Below, one piece after another: positions 49,926 through 58,829 of a stretch of 64,000 nucleotides of DNA (within the stretch, counting starts at the first letter, position 1; every line of letters starts with the position of its first letter). The notes below the pieces were generated by a model, which was not told where the DNA came from, did no database searches, and worked only from the letters and a program-made list of their open reading frames with translations. The position numbers were made by a program, and so were the translations under genes. The stretch comes from Gelatiniphilus marinus (lineage in GTDB: Bacteria > Bacteroidota > Bacteroidia > Flavobacteriales > Flavobacteriaceae). The stretch lies in NCBI RefSeq assembly GCF_042678305.1, contig NZ_JBHUDT010000001.1; one strand, given 5' to 3'.

Positions 49926-51473
49926 TTATTTGGGTTTTAAAACTACAAACGGAATAATCATTTCCTCCAATGATACGCCACCATGTTGATAGGTATTTCT
50001 AAAATAACTAACATAGTGGTTGTAGTTGTTTGGGTAGGCAAAAAACAGGTCGCTTTTTGCAAAAATAAAAGAGCTGCTCATGGTTATTGAAGGCAGGTGT
50101 ATGTCTTTTGGGTTTTTGGCTACAAGTACATCCTTATTATCGTAGGTTAAGCTTCGGCCGGTTTTATAGCGCAGGTTTAAACTGGTGTCTCTGTCGCCTA
50201 CAACTTTCGATGGGTTTTTTACGTTAATGGTACCGTGGTCCGTGGTGAGCATTAGCTTAAAACCAAGCTGTTGTGCAAGCTGAATCATTTCTAACAGCGG
50301 AGAGTTTTTAAACCAACTTAATGCTAAAGACCGGTATGCTTTATCGTTTGATGCCAACTCTTTAACAACCTCCATTTCGGTTTTGGAATGCGAAAGCATA
50401 TCTACAAAATTATACACTAACACCGTTAAATGGTTGTTTTTTAGTGCGTTGAAATTTTCCACAAGTTTTTTTCCTGTTTTTAGGTTTGTTATTTTATGGT
50501 ATTCGTAGTTTAAATCGTTTAATCCCAATCGCTTCATTTGGGTTTCTAAAAACTCGGCTTCATAAAGGTTTTTTCCACCTTCGTCGGTATCGTTTTTCCA
50601 ATACTGCGGAAATAGTTTTTCCATATCGCCGGGCATTAACCCAGAGAAAATAGCATTTCTGGCGTATTGGGTTGCGGTTGGAAGAATGCTAAAAAAGGCA
50701 TCTTCGGTTTCTTTTTTGTAGTAATTGTTAATTATGGGCTCGAAAACTTTCCATTGGTCGTAGCGCAAATTATCTATAACCACAAGTATTGTGGGCTGTT
50801 CTTTGCTTAACTGGGGCGCTATTTTTTCTTTAAACAAGGTGTGCGACATTATGGGAGCCTCTGTATTGGGCTGGAACCATTGGGCGTAATTTTTGTCTAT
50901 AAATTTCCCAAACTGGATGTTGGCTTCGTTTTTTTGGGACTCTAAAATCTCGAACATGCCCGCGTCTTCAATGTCTTCTAATTGAATTTCCCAATAAATG
51001 AGTTTTTGATAAAGAGTTACCCATGATTCATAAGTATTAACCATAGATAAATCCATGGCTATCTTTCTAAATTCTTGCTGGTAATTTGAGGTTGTTTTCT
51101 CTGAAACCAATCTGGAATGGTCCAAGTTTTTTTTTAGGCTTAACAAGATTTGGTTTGGGTTAACGGGCTTGATCAAATAGTCTGCTATTTTGTTGCCAAT
51201 AGCTTCTTCCATAATATATTCCTCTTCACTTTTGGTAATCATTACCACAGGGAGGTTGTCTTGTTTTTCCTTAATTTCGTTCAGGGTTTCAAGTCCGGTT
51301 AACCCGGGCATGTTTTCATCTAAAAAAACAATATCAAATTTGGCGTCGTCTAACACATCGATAGCTTCGCTACCGCTATTGCATGTGGTAACCTTGTAAT
51401 TTTTCTTTTCTAAAAATAAAATGTGCGGTTTCAGCAAATCTATTTCATCATCGACCCAAAGTATATTTATCAT
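49926..51473 (-). CDS. porX: PorX-type response regulator with PglZ (alkaline phosphatase-fold) effector domain
   Basis: A 515-aa protein. Receiver domain at residues 1-120 with the acidic pair DDE (8-10), phospho-acceptor D52 in FLDENMPGLTG and the conserved lysine in DYLIKPVNP. A PglZ domain fills residues about 220-515 (LVVIDNLRYDQWKVF, LTTDHGTINVKNPSK, YQHGGVSLEEMIIPF). This is the PorX architecture. In Porphyromonas and flavobacteria PorX, with the histidine kinase PorY, controls type IX secretion genes and acts as a nucleotide phosphodiesterase. No porY is in view. Confidence 0.92.
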   Translation of the reverse strand: MINILWVDDEIDLLKPHILFLEKKNYKVTTCNSGSEAIDVLDDAKFDIVFLDENMPGLTGLETLNEIKEKQDNLPVVMITKSEEEYIMEEAIGNKIADYLIKPVNPNQILLSLKKNLDHSRLVSEKTTSNYQQEFRKIAMDLSMVNTYESWVTLYQKLIYWEIQLEDIEDAGMFEILESQKNEANIQFGKFIDKNYAQWFQPNTEAPIMSHTLFKEKIAPQLSKEQPTILVVIDNLRYDQWKVFEPIINNYYKKETEDAFFSILPTATQYARNAIFSGLMPGDMEKLFPQYWKNDTDEGGKNLYEAEFLETQMKRLGLNDLNYEYHKITNLKTGKKLVENFNALKNNHLTVLVYNFVDMLSHSKTEMEVVKELASNDKAYRSLALSWFKNSPLLEMIQLAQQLGFKLMLTTDHGTINVKNPSKVVGDRDTSLNLRYKTGRSLTYDNKDVLVAKNPKDIHLPSITMSSSFIFAKSDLFFAYPNNYNHYVSYFRNTYQHGGVSLEEMIIPFVVLKPK

Positions 51474-51501
51474 AATTATTAAATGTGTTATTGTTTTAAA
51501 T

Positions 51502-51514
51502 GCCCATTATGGGC
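51502..51514. promoter_or_regulatory. Perfect palindrome between porX and the HD-domain gene
   Basis: GCCCAT-T-ATGGGC is a perfect dyad in the 85-bp divergent gap, upstream of a TATATTTG box at 51524-51531. It could be an operator shared by both genes. This is position-based inference only. Confidence 0.35.
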
Positions 51515-51523
51515 TTCATTGGT

Positions 51524-51531
51524 TATATTTG
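51524..51531 (+). promoter_or_regulatory. Candidate -7 box for the HD phosphohydrolase gene
   Basis: TATATTTG matches TAnnTTTG, 27 bp before the TTG start. The nearest reasonable TTG -33 box (51490-51492) is farther away than usual. Confidence 0.35.
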
Positions 51532-51558
51532 TAAAGTAGTAAATAAAAACTTTAACGA

Positions 51559-52779
51559 TTGAACAAACTTAAAATATTAAACGACCCAATTTACGGTTTT
51601 ATTACCATACCAAGCACCCTTATTTTCGATTTAATACAGCACAGGTACTTCCAGCGTTTGCGCAGAATTACTCAAATGGGCATGTCTTATTTGGTGTATC
51701 CCGGAGCGCACCATACGCGTTTTCATCACGCCATTGGCTGCATGCATTTAATGCAGCAGGCGGTTAATGTGCTTAGGTTTAAGGGAGTTAGTATTAGCAA
51801 AGTAGAAGAAGAAGCCCTGTATGTTGCTATATTGTTGCACGATATTGGCCATGGCCCGTTCTCGCATGCCATGGAGCACAGTATTGTAAACAACGTATCG
51901 CACGAGCAAATTTCGTTGCTTTTTATGGAGCGTTTAAACGAAGAATTTAACTCAAATTTAACGTTGGCCATAAGCATATTTAAAGGCGAGTACCACCGCA
52001 ATTTTATGTGCGAGCTAATTTCTGGGCAATTGGACATGGATAGGGCCGATTATTTAAAGCGCGACAGTTTTTACACGGGCGTTGCAGAAGGCAACATTAA
52101 CAGCGAGCGCTTAATAACCATGTTGAATGTTGTGGACGACGAATTGGTGGTTGAAGAAAAAGGCATCTATAGTGTCGAAAAATTTTTAGTGGCCAGAAGG
52201 CTAATGTACTGGCAGGTATATTTGCACAAAACCGGTTTAGTGGCAGAGCAACTGCTTATTAGGGTTTTAAAGCGTGCCAAGGAGTTAACCAACCAAGGGG
52301 CAAAGTTAAATGCCAGCAAGCCACTTCAGTATTTTTTGCACCGTGAAATTTCGATAGACGATTTTAACAACGAAACCTTAAATATCTTTTCGCAGTTAGA
52401 TGATTACGATATTGTTTCAGCAATGAAAGCATGGCAACACCACAACGATTTTGTACTGCGCAATTTATGCGAAATGATAATAAATAGAAATTTACTGAAA
52501 ATTAAAATGAAGAACAAGCGTATTAAAAACCATAAGCTGGAAAATCATTTAAAAGCGCTAACAGAACAATACGGAATAACCAACCAAGAGGCTTCTTATT
52601 TTGTGTTTAACGGTCATATTTCAAACCAGGCCTATCAGCTAAAACACCAAAATATAAATATAATGCACAAATCGGGTAAAATCGAGGATATTGTTAAAGC
52701 ATCCGACCAGCTAAACCTTAAAGCCCTGTCCAAACCCGTAACCAAATATTATATCTGTTATCCAAAAGCCTATATTTAA
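51559..52779 (+). CDS. HD-domain phosphohydrolase (dGTPase-like)
   Basis: A 406-aa HD-superfamily protein. Metal ligands are HHTRFHHAIG, then the HD pair in AILLHDIGHGPFSHAMEH, and the distal aspartate in GQLDMDRADYLKRDS. This arrangement is that of the dNTP triphosphohydrolase/SAMHD1-like branch. The start must be TTG 51559 (LNKLKILNDPIYGF), because the conserved N-terminus begins there and no ATG precedes it. It is divergent from porX and upstream of the lipid A genes. Confidence 0.88.
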   Translation: MNKLKILNDPIYGFITIPSTLIFDLIQHRYFQRLRRITQMGMSYLVYPGAHHTRFHHAIGCMHLMQQAVNVLRFKGVSISKVEEEALYVAILLHDIGHGPFSHAMEHSIVNNVSHEQISLLFMERLNEEFNSNLTLAISIFKGEYHRNFMCELISGQLDMDRADYLKRDSFYTGVAEGNINSERLITMLNVVDDELVVEEKGIYSVEKFLVARRLMYWQVYLHKTGLVAEQLLIRVLKRAKELTNQGAKLNASKPLQYFLHREISIDDFNNETLNIFSQLDDYDIVSAMKAWQHHNDFVLRNLCEMIINRNLLKIKMKNKRIKNHKLENHLKALTEQYGITNQEASYFVFNGHISNQAYQLKHQNINIMHKSGKIEDIVKASDQLNLKALSKPVTKYYICYPKAYI

Positions 52780-52829
52780 GCCAATAAACAATAGATGCCA
52801 TCTCATGAAAAACTTTAGTACATTTTTCC

Positions 52830-52838
52830 TATTTTTGC
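52830..52838 (+). promoter_or_regulatory. Candidate -7 box for the lpxD operon
   Basis: TATTTTTGC matches TAnnTTTGC, 122 bp before the lpxD start and 36 bp before a small upstream ORF. No exact TTG at -33. Confidence 0.4.
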
Positions 52839-52873
52839 GGTAATTTATAAAACAACAAATATTAAAGTGTGAA

Positions 52874-52963
52874 ATGAGCATACTTAAAACAATAACGATA
52901 AACAATATTTTCCCTGTGCGAATTGCATCTGACTTTATAACCACATTACTTTTAAGCAGATGA
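52874..52963 (+). CDS. Possible 29-aa upstream ORF coupled to lpxD
   Basis: ATG 52874 opens a 29-codon frame (begins MSILKTITINNIFPV) whose TGA overlaps the lpxD ATG as ATGA. The peptide is hydrophobic and basic, with no homology that I know. The ATGA overlap suggests possible translational coupling. It may equally be chance, since the whole leader is AT-rich. Confidence 0.3.
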   Translation: MSILKTITINNIFPVRIASDFITTLLLSR

Positions 52964-53982
52964 AATTTACAGCACAACAAATAGCAGATATTTTAGAGGG
53001 CGAAGTGGTTGGCAATACCAATATAGAGGTATCAAAACTATCAAAGATTGAAGAAGGTACAGCAGGATCTTTAACCTTTCTTGCAAACCCTAAATACACA
53101 CCATATATATATTCTACCAAAGCATCGATAACCATTGTGGACAAAACCTTCAATCCGGAAAACAAAATACGCACTACGCTTATAAAAGTAGAAGATGCCT
53201 ACAAATCGTTTTCAAAATTACTAGAATATTACAATCAAATAAAAAACAACAAAACAGGTATCGAAAGCCCCGTTTTTTTATCTGATAGCTCAACACATGG
53301 CGAGAATGTATATATAGGAGCATTTGCTTATATTGGAGAAAACGTGCACCTGGGCAACAATGTTAAAATCTACCCCAATGCCTACATTGGCGACAATGTG
53401 GCTATAGATGATAATACTGTTGTGTTTTCTGGAGCCAAAATATATTCAGATTGCATAATAGGCAAACATTGCGTTATCAATTCCGGCGTTATTATTGGAG
53501 CCGATGGCTTTGGCTACGCACCAAACAACAAAGGGGAATATAGCAAAGTACCACAAATAGGAAATGTTATTATCGAAGACCATGTAGAAGTTGGGGCTGC
53601 AACTACCATAGATAGAGCCACATTAGGATCAACCGTTATTAGGCAAGGTGTAAAATTAGACAACCAAATACAAATAGCCCACAATGTAGAGATTGGCAAA
53701 AACACCGTAATAGCAGCCCAAACCGGAATAGCAGGTTCTACCAAAATAGGAGAGAATTGCCAAATTGGAGGGCAAGTAGGCATTGTTGGGCACATTGCAA
53801 TTGGCAATAACGTTAAAATACAAGCCCAATCCGGAATAGGCAGAAATGTAAAAGACAATGAAATGTTACAAGGCTCTCCGGCTTTGCCGTATGCCGATTT
53901 TAACAAATCTTACGTACACTTTAAAAATCTACCAAAAATTGTTAAAAACATTAATGATTTAGAAAAAAACAAATGGGAATAG
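52960..53982 (+). CDS. lpxD: UDP-3-O-acylglucosamine N-acyltransferase LpxD
   Basis: A 340-aa lipid A enzyme that adds the second hydroxy-acyl chain to UDP-3-O-acyl-glucosamine. The N-terminal UDP-binding domain (GSLTFLANPKYTPYIYST) is followed by a left-handed beta-helix of hexapeptide repeats (residues about 100-310). The catalytic histidine is in NQIQIAHNVEIG, and GADGFGYAP marks the family. The end overlaps lpxC-fabZ by 10 bp. Confidence 0.94.
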   Translation: MKFTAQQIADILEGEVVGNTNIEVSKLSKIEEGTAGSLTFLANPKYTPYIYSTKASITIVDKTFNPENKIRTTLIKVEDAYKSFSKLLEYYNQIKNNKTGIESPVFLSDSSTHGENVYIGAFAYIGENVHLGNNVKIYPNAYIGDNVAIDDNTVVFSGAKIYSDCIIGKHCVINSGVIIGADGFGYAPNNKGEYSKVPQIGNVIIEDHVEVGAATTIDRATLGSTVIRQGVKLDNQIQIAHNVEIGKNTVIAAQTGIAGSTKIGENCQIGGQVGIVGHIAIGNNVKIQAQSGIGRNVKDNEMLQGSPALPYADFNKSYVHFKNLPKIVKNINDLEKNKWE

Positions 53983-55379
53983 TTAACACAGAAATAAAGC
54001 AAAAAACACTAAAGAACCAGGTGTCCTTAACCGGCGTTGGCTTGCATACAGGAAAAAACGTTACTCTAACATTTAAACCGGCAGTTGCCAATTCTGGGCT
54101 TGCGTTTAAACGCATAGATTTAGAGGGAGAACCCGTTATCGAAGCCAATGCCAACTACGTAACCAATACACAGCGTGGTACTTGCCTCGAAAAAAACGGC
54201 GTAACCATACAAACCTCAGAGCACGTGCTCGCTGCTTTAGTAGGTTTAGATATTGATAACGCCATTATCGAATTAAACGAGTCTGAACCGCCAATTATGG
54301 ATGGGTCCTCAAAGTTTTTTGTTGAAGCCATCGAAAAATCTGGAATCGTAGAACTTGATGCTTTTAGAGAAGAATATGTTGTTAACAATGTTATTTCCTA
54401 TACCGATGAAGAATCCGGAAGCGAAATTTTAATTATGCCCGCCAAACAATACCAGATTACCACTATGGTAGATTTTGGAACAAAGGTATTAGGCACCCAA
54501 AACGCTACCTTAAATGATATATCTGATTTTAAAAAAGACATTGCAGATTCGAGAACCTTTAGCTTTTTACACGAAATTGAAATGCTATTGGAACACGGAT
54601 TGATTAAGGGCGGAGACCTAAACAATGCCATAGTTTATGTTGACAAAGAACTATCTCCAGAAACCATGGAAAAACTAAGGGTAGCATTTAAAAAAGATAA
54701 CATAGCAGTAAAACCAAACGGGATATTAGACAACCTTACCCTACATCATCCCAATGAAGCAGCCAGACATAAATTACTGGATGTTTTAGGCGATTTAGCA
54801 CTGGTTGGTACAAGAATTAGAGGAAAGGTAATAGCCAATAAACCCGGTCATTTTGTAAATACACAGTTTGCAAAAAAACTATCTAAAATTATAAAAAACG
54901 AGCGTCGAAACAACGTGCCAAATGTAGATTTAAACCAAACACCATTAATGGACATTACCCAAATTATGGCAATGCTACCGCACAGGCAACCCTTTTTGCT
55001 AATCGACAAGGTTTTCGAACTCTCAGACCACCATGTTATAGCCACCAAAAACGTAACCATGAACGAAGAGTTTTTTAAAGGACACTTCCCAGGTGCACCC
55101 GTAATGCCCGGTGTTTTAATTGTTGAAGCTATGGCACAAACAGGAGGCATTCTTGTTTTAAACACCGTACCCGATCCAGAAAATTACTTAACCTTTTTCA
55201 TGAAGATGGACAAGGTTAAGTTTAAACAAAAAGTATCTCCTGGAGATACATTAATCTTTAAATGCGATTTAATAACACCCATACGTCGTGGTATTTGCCA
55301 CATGCAAGGCTATGCTTATGCCAACGGAAAATTATGCGCAGAAGCCGAACTAATGGCTCAAATATCTAAAGTTAAATAA
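53973..55379 (+). CDS. lpxC-fabZ: Bifunctional LpxC-FabZ (UDP-3-O-acyl-GlcNAc deacetylase / 3-hydroxyacyl-ACP dehydratase)
   Basis: A 468-aa fusion. Residues about 1-310 are LpxC: TSEHVLAALVGLDIDNA (first zinc histidine), LHHPNEAARHKLLDVLGDLAL (second histidine and aspartate) and GHFVNTQFAKKL (catalytic histidine). Residues about 320-468 are FabZ: MLPHRQPFLLIDKV and GHFPGAPVMPGVLIVEAMAQ, carrying the catalytic His and Glu. It joins the committed step of lipid A synthesis to fatty-acid dehydration, a fusion characteristic of Bacteroidota. Confidence 0.96.
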   Translation: MGIVNTEIKQKTLKNQVSLTGVGLHTGKNVTLTFKPAVANSGLAFKRIDLEGEPVIEANANYVTNTQRGTCLEKNGVTIQTSEHVLAALVGLDIDNAIIELNESEPPIMDGSSKFFVEAIEKSGIVELDAFREEYVVNNVISYTDEESGSEILIMPAKQYQITTMVDFGTKVLGTQNATLNDISDFKKDIADSRTFSFLHEIEMLLEHGLIKGGDLNNAIVYVDKELSPETMEKLRVAFKKDNIAVKPNGILDNLTLHHPNEAARHKLLDVLGDLALVGTRIRGKVIANKPGHFVNTQFAKKLSKIIKNERRNNVPNVDLNQTPLMDITQIMAMLPHRQPFLLIDKVFELSDHHVIATKNVTMNEEFFKGHFPGAPVMPGVLIVEAMAQTGGILVLNTVPDPENYLTFFMKMDKVKFKQKVSPGDTLIFKCDLITPIRRGICHMQGYAYANGKLCAEAELMAQISKVK

Positions 55380-55381
55380 CT

Positions 55382-56167
55382 ATGAACCAACCACTTGCTT
55401 ACGTGCATCCCGGTGCTAAAATCGCCAAAAACGTTGTTATTGAACCCTTTACAACCATACACAATAACGTAAAGATTGGAGAAGGCACCTGGATAGGCAG
55501 CAACGTTACCATAATGGAGGGAGCGCGAATTGGTAAAAATTGTAATATTTTTCCAGGATCGGTAATTTCTGCTGTGCCCCAAGATTTAAAATATAACGAT
55601 GAAGACACCACCGCCGAAATAGGCGATAACGTTACCATTCGCGAATGCGTTACCATAAACAGAGGAACCGCAGACCGAATGAAAACCGTTGTTGGCGATA
55701 ATTGTTTAATCATGGCCTATTGCCACATTGCACACGACTGTATTGTTGGTAAAAACTGCATTTTTTCAAATAACAGTACATTGGCAGGCCATATTACCAT
55801 AGGCGATTTTGTGGTTTTAGCAGGCATGACGGCCGTTCATCAATTTGTATCAATAGGAAATCATGCTTTTGTAACGGGCGGTTCGCTGGTTAGAAAAGAT
55901 GTGCCACCCTATGTAAAAGCAGCAAGAGAACCCTTGTCTTACGTGGGTATAAATTCTGTAGGATTAAGACGCCGCGGCTACACCACAGATAAAATAAGGG
56001 AAATCCAGAATATTTACAGAATACTCTACCAAAAAAACTACAACAATACTCAAGCTTCAGAAATTATAGAGGCAGAAATGGAAGCTACTCCAGAACGCGA
56101 CGAAATACTCCAATTCATAAAAAATTCGCACCGCGGCATCATGAAAGGGTATTTCAAATCAAACTAA
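55382..56167 (+). CDS. lpxA: UDP-GlcNAc acyltransferase LpxA
   Basis: A 261-aa left-handed beta-helix acyltransferase for the first step of lipid A synthesis. The catalytic histidine is in YCHIAHDCIVGKNC, GSVISAVPQDLKY is the LpxA substrate loop, and GINSVGLRRRGY starts the C-terminal helical domain. It lies 2 bp after lpxC-fabZ. Confidence 0.95.
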   Translation: MNQPLAYVHPGAKIAKNVVIEPFTTIHNNVKIGEGTWIGSNVTIMEGARIGKNCNIFPGSVISAVPQDLKYNDEDTTAEIGDNVTIRECVTINRGTADRMKTVVGDNCLIMAYCHIAHDCIVGKNCIFSNNSTLAGHITIGDFVVLAGMTAVHQFVSIGNHAFVTGGSLVRKDVPPYVKAAREPLSYVGINSVGLRRRGYTTDKIREIQNIYRILYQKNYNNTQASEIIEAEMEATPERDEILQFIKNSHRGIMKGYFKSN

Positions 56168-56211
56168 TAAATCAATCAGCTTAACACACCAAGCATATTA
56201 ACAAATAACAA

Positions 56212-56778
56212 ATGGCTACTACATCAGATATTAGAAACGGATTGTGCATAAAATACAACAACGACATCTATAAAATAATTGAATTCTTACACGTAAAGCC
56301 AGGTAAGGGTCCAGCTTTTGTAAGAACGAAAATGAAAAGCGTAACAAGCGGAAAGGTATTGGAAAACACCTTTTCTGCTGGTCATAAAATCGATGATGTA
56401 CGTGTTGAAACCCATAAATTTCAGTATCTATACAACGATGGCGAGTTTTATCATTTTATGAACGAAGCAGATTACACGCAAATCCGGCTATTGGAAGCTG
56501 CTTTAGACCGGCCGGATTTAATGAAGGAAGGCGAGATTGTTACCGTAATAATAAATACAGAAGACAACATGCCATTATCGGTAGAAATGCCAGCTAGTGT
56601 AATTCTAGAAGTAACGGCAACAGAACCCGGAGTAAAGGGAAATACAGCAACTAACGCTACAAAACCAGCCACGGTTGAAACCGGAGCAGAAGTTAACGTA
56701 CCTTTGTTTATAAATGAGGGCGATAAAATAAAGATAGAAACCGATAAGGGTACATATAAAGAGCGTGTAAAAGAATAA
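56212..56778 (+). CDS. efp: Elongation factor P
   Basis: A 188-aa EF-P with three beta-barrel domains. It rescues ribosomes stalled at polyproline. The tip lysine is K32 in HVKPGKGPAFVR, and the C-terminal signature is VPLFINEGDKIKIETDKGTYKERV. The start at ATG 56212 gives the normal length. It is in the lipid A operon, 44 bp after lpxA, with a weak hairpin (AAACCG/CGGTTT) after its stop. Confidence 0.95.
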   Translation: MATTSDIRNGLCIKYNNDIYKIIEFLHVKPGKGPAFVRTKMKSVTSGKVLENTFSAGHKIDDVRVETHKFQYLYNDGEFYHFMNEADYTQIRLLEAALDRPDLMKEGEIVTVIINTEDNMPLSVEMPASVILEVTATEPGVKGNTATNATKPATVETGAEVNVPLFINEGDKIKIETDKGTYKERVKE

Positions 56779-56869
56779 AAACCGGTAGGCGGTTTTACTT
56801 CGCAGAAGGCTTTACTTGCCTTGTCATTTTATTCTGTATTGCAAATAACAGCAAACTCAAGCTTATACT

Positions 56870-57814
56870 ATGAAATTCCCTAAGCCATATACCCTGAAAG
56901 AAATTGCGCAATTAATAGATTGCGAGTATGTTGGTGCCCAAGATTTCCCTGTTTTGGGCATGAATGAAATTCATGTGGTTAATGCAGGAGATATTGTTTT
57001 TGTAGATCACCCAAAATATTACGGTAAAGCCCTAGAATCCAATGCCACCATTGTGCTAATCAATAAAAAAGTAGATTGCCCCGAAGGAAAAGCGTTGCTT
57101 ATAAGCGACGATCCGTTTAGGGATTTCAATGTGCTTACCAATTATTTCAAGCCATTTCAACCTTCAAACAACCAAATATCCAAAACCGCCAAAATTGGTA
57201 AAAACACAATAATTCAGCCCAATAGTTTTATAGGGAACAATGTCCAAATTGGAGACCATTGTATTATCCATTCCAATGTAAGCATTTACGATAATACCGT
57301 TATTGGCAATCATGTAGAAATTCACTCAGGCACTGTTTTGGGCGCCAATGCGTTCTATTACAAAAACAGGCCATCTGGATTCGACCAGTTAAAATCAGGC
57401 GGACGCGTAGTTATTGAAAACCACGTTGATATAGGAGCAGCTTGTACCATTGATAGAGGAGTAACTGCCGATACAACTATAAAAGCAGGCACAAAAATAG
57501 ACAATCAAGTGCAAATAGGGCACGATACCATTATTGGTAAAAAATGCTTAATAGCCTCGCAAGTTGGTATCGCAGGCTGTGTTATTATTCAAGACGAAGT
57601 AACCATTTGGGGGCAAGTTGGCATTGCAAGTGGTATAACCATTGGGGCAAAAGCCGTAATTTCTGCAAAATCGGGTGTTAGTAAATCCTTAAAAGGCGCC
57701 AAAAGTTATTTTGGTATCCCTGCAGACGACTCTCGATTAAAATACAAAGAAATCGCATCACTAAGAAAAATTCCGGAGCTCCTGGAAAAATTAAAGCAAA
57801 ACGAAAAAAAGTAA
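56870..57814 (+). CDS. LpxD paralogue (UDP-3-O-acylglucosamine N-acyltransferase-like)
   Basis: A 314-aa hexapeptide-repeat protein related to LpxD. It has the LpxD-type N-terminal domain (DIVFVDHPKYYGKAL), a beta-helix from about residue 100 to 290, and the equivalent of the catalytic histidine in NQVQIGHDTIIG. It differs from the operon lpxD in the FYYKNRPSGFDQLKSGG segment, where LpxD has GADGFGYAP. It is conserved next to efp and sucD in flavobacteria as I recall. The acceptor may be another amino sugar. Confidence 0.82.
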   Translation: MKFPKPYTLKEIAQLIDCEYVGAQDFPVLGMNEIHVVNAGDIVFVDHPKYYGKALESNATIVLINKKVDCPEGKALLISDDPFRDFNVLTNYFKPFQPSNNQISKTAKIGKNTIIQPNSFIGNNVQIGDHCIIHSNVSIYDNTVIGNHVEIHSGTVLGANAFYYKNRPSGFDQLKSGGRVVIENHVDIGAACTIDRGVTADTTIKAGTKIDNQVQIGHDTIIGKKCLIASQVGIAGCVIIQDEVTIWGQVGIASGITIGAKAVISAKSGVSKSLKGAKSYFGIPADDSRLKYKEIASLRKIPELLEKLKQNEKK

Positions 57815-57849
57815 TTCGGTTTTTACTTTAAAAATAGAGTTCAAAAAAT

Positions 57850-57857
57850 TACTTTTG
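57850..57857 (+). promoter_or_regulatory. Candidate -7 box for sucD
   Basis: TACTTTTG matches TAnnTTTG, 33 bp before the sucD ATG. There is a TTTTTAC at about -33 but no TTG. Confidence 0.35.
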
Positions 57858-57890
57858 TAAGTGATTAAATAAAACGATAAATAATCTTCT

Positions 57891-58763
57891 ATGAGTGTTT
57901 TAGTAAACAAAAATTCAAAAATAATAGTACAAGGTTTTACAGGTAGCGAAGGGACTTTTCACGCCAGCCAAATGATAGCATACGGTACCAATGTAGTTGG
58001 CGGTGTTACCCCAGGTAAAGGCGGGCAAACCCATTTGGACAAACCTGTTTTTAACACCGTACAAGAAGCCGTACAAAAAGTTGGTGCAGATACAACTATT
58101 ATTTTTGTTCCGCCAGCATTTGCCGCCGATGCTATAATGGAAGCTGCAGATGCAGGTATTAAAGTGATAATCACTATTACAGAAGGTATTCCGGTTGCCG
58201 ATATGATTACGGCTTCAAATTATATAAAAAATAAAGATTGCAGATTAATAGGCCCAAATTGCCCAGGCGTTATTACTCCGGGTGAGGCCAAAGTTGGTAT
58301 TATGCCTGGGTTTGTTTTCAAAAAAGGAAAAGTGGGCATTGTCTCAAAATCAGGTACCCTAACTTACGAAGCCGCAGACCAAGTTGTAAAACAAGGCTTA
58401 GGAATCACAACAGCCATTGGAATTGGTGGCGACCCCATTATTGGCACTACAACAAAACAAGCTGTTGAGCTATTAATTAACGATCCAGAAACCAAAGCCG
58501 TTGTTATGATTGGCGAAATAGGCGGGCAATTAGAAGCCGATGCCGCAAACTGGTACAAAGCCAGCGGAAGCAAAAAACCCGTAGTTGGTTTTATTGCCGG
58601 CGAAACCGCTCCCGCAGGACGAACCATGGGGCACGCTGGCGCTATTGTTGGCGGAAGCGATGATACAGCACAAGCCAAAAAGAAAATTATGAGGGCATGT
58701 GGAATTCACGTTGTGGATTCTCCTGCCGAAATTGGAAAAAAAATAGCTGAAGTTTTAAGCTAA
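57891..58763 (+). CDS. sucD: Succinyl-CoA synthetase alpha subunit
   Basis: A 290-aa TCA-cycle enzyme subunit that converts succinyl-CoA to succinate with nucleoside triphosphate formation. CoA-binding Rossmann motif QGFTGSEGTFHASQM, then GGVTPGKGGQTHL, IGPNCPGVITPGEAKVG, SGTLTYEAADQ, and the phosphohistidine in GRTMGHAGAIVGG. The beta subunit sucC is not adjacent. A terminator follows 20 bp later. Confidence 0.95.
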   Translation: MSVLVNKNSKIIVQGFTGSEGTFHASQMIAYGTNVVGGVTPGKGGQTHLDKPVFNTVQEAVQKVGADTTIIFVPPAFAADAIMEAADAGIKVIITITEGIPVADMITASNYIKNKDCRLIGPNCPGVITPGEAKVGIMPGFVFKKGKVGIVSKSGTLTYEAADQVVKQGLGITTAIGIGGDPIIGTTTKQAVELLINDPETKAVVMIGEIGGQLEADAANWYKASGSKKPVVGFIAGETAPAGRTMGHAGAIVGGSDDTAQAKKKIMRACGIHVVDSPAEIGKKIAEVLS

Positions 58764-58782
58764 TTATTCCAAAAAAATAGGC

Positions 58783-58819
58783 AATCCGTTAGCTAGTTGC
58801 GTTAACGGATTTTTTTTTT
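58783..58819 (+). terminator. Rho-independent terminator after sucD
   Basis: AATCCGTTA pairs with TAACGGATT around an 11-nt loop, followed by a long T-run (58810-58819). Confidence 0.85.
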
Positions 58820-58829
58820 GAAATTATTT

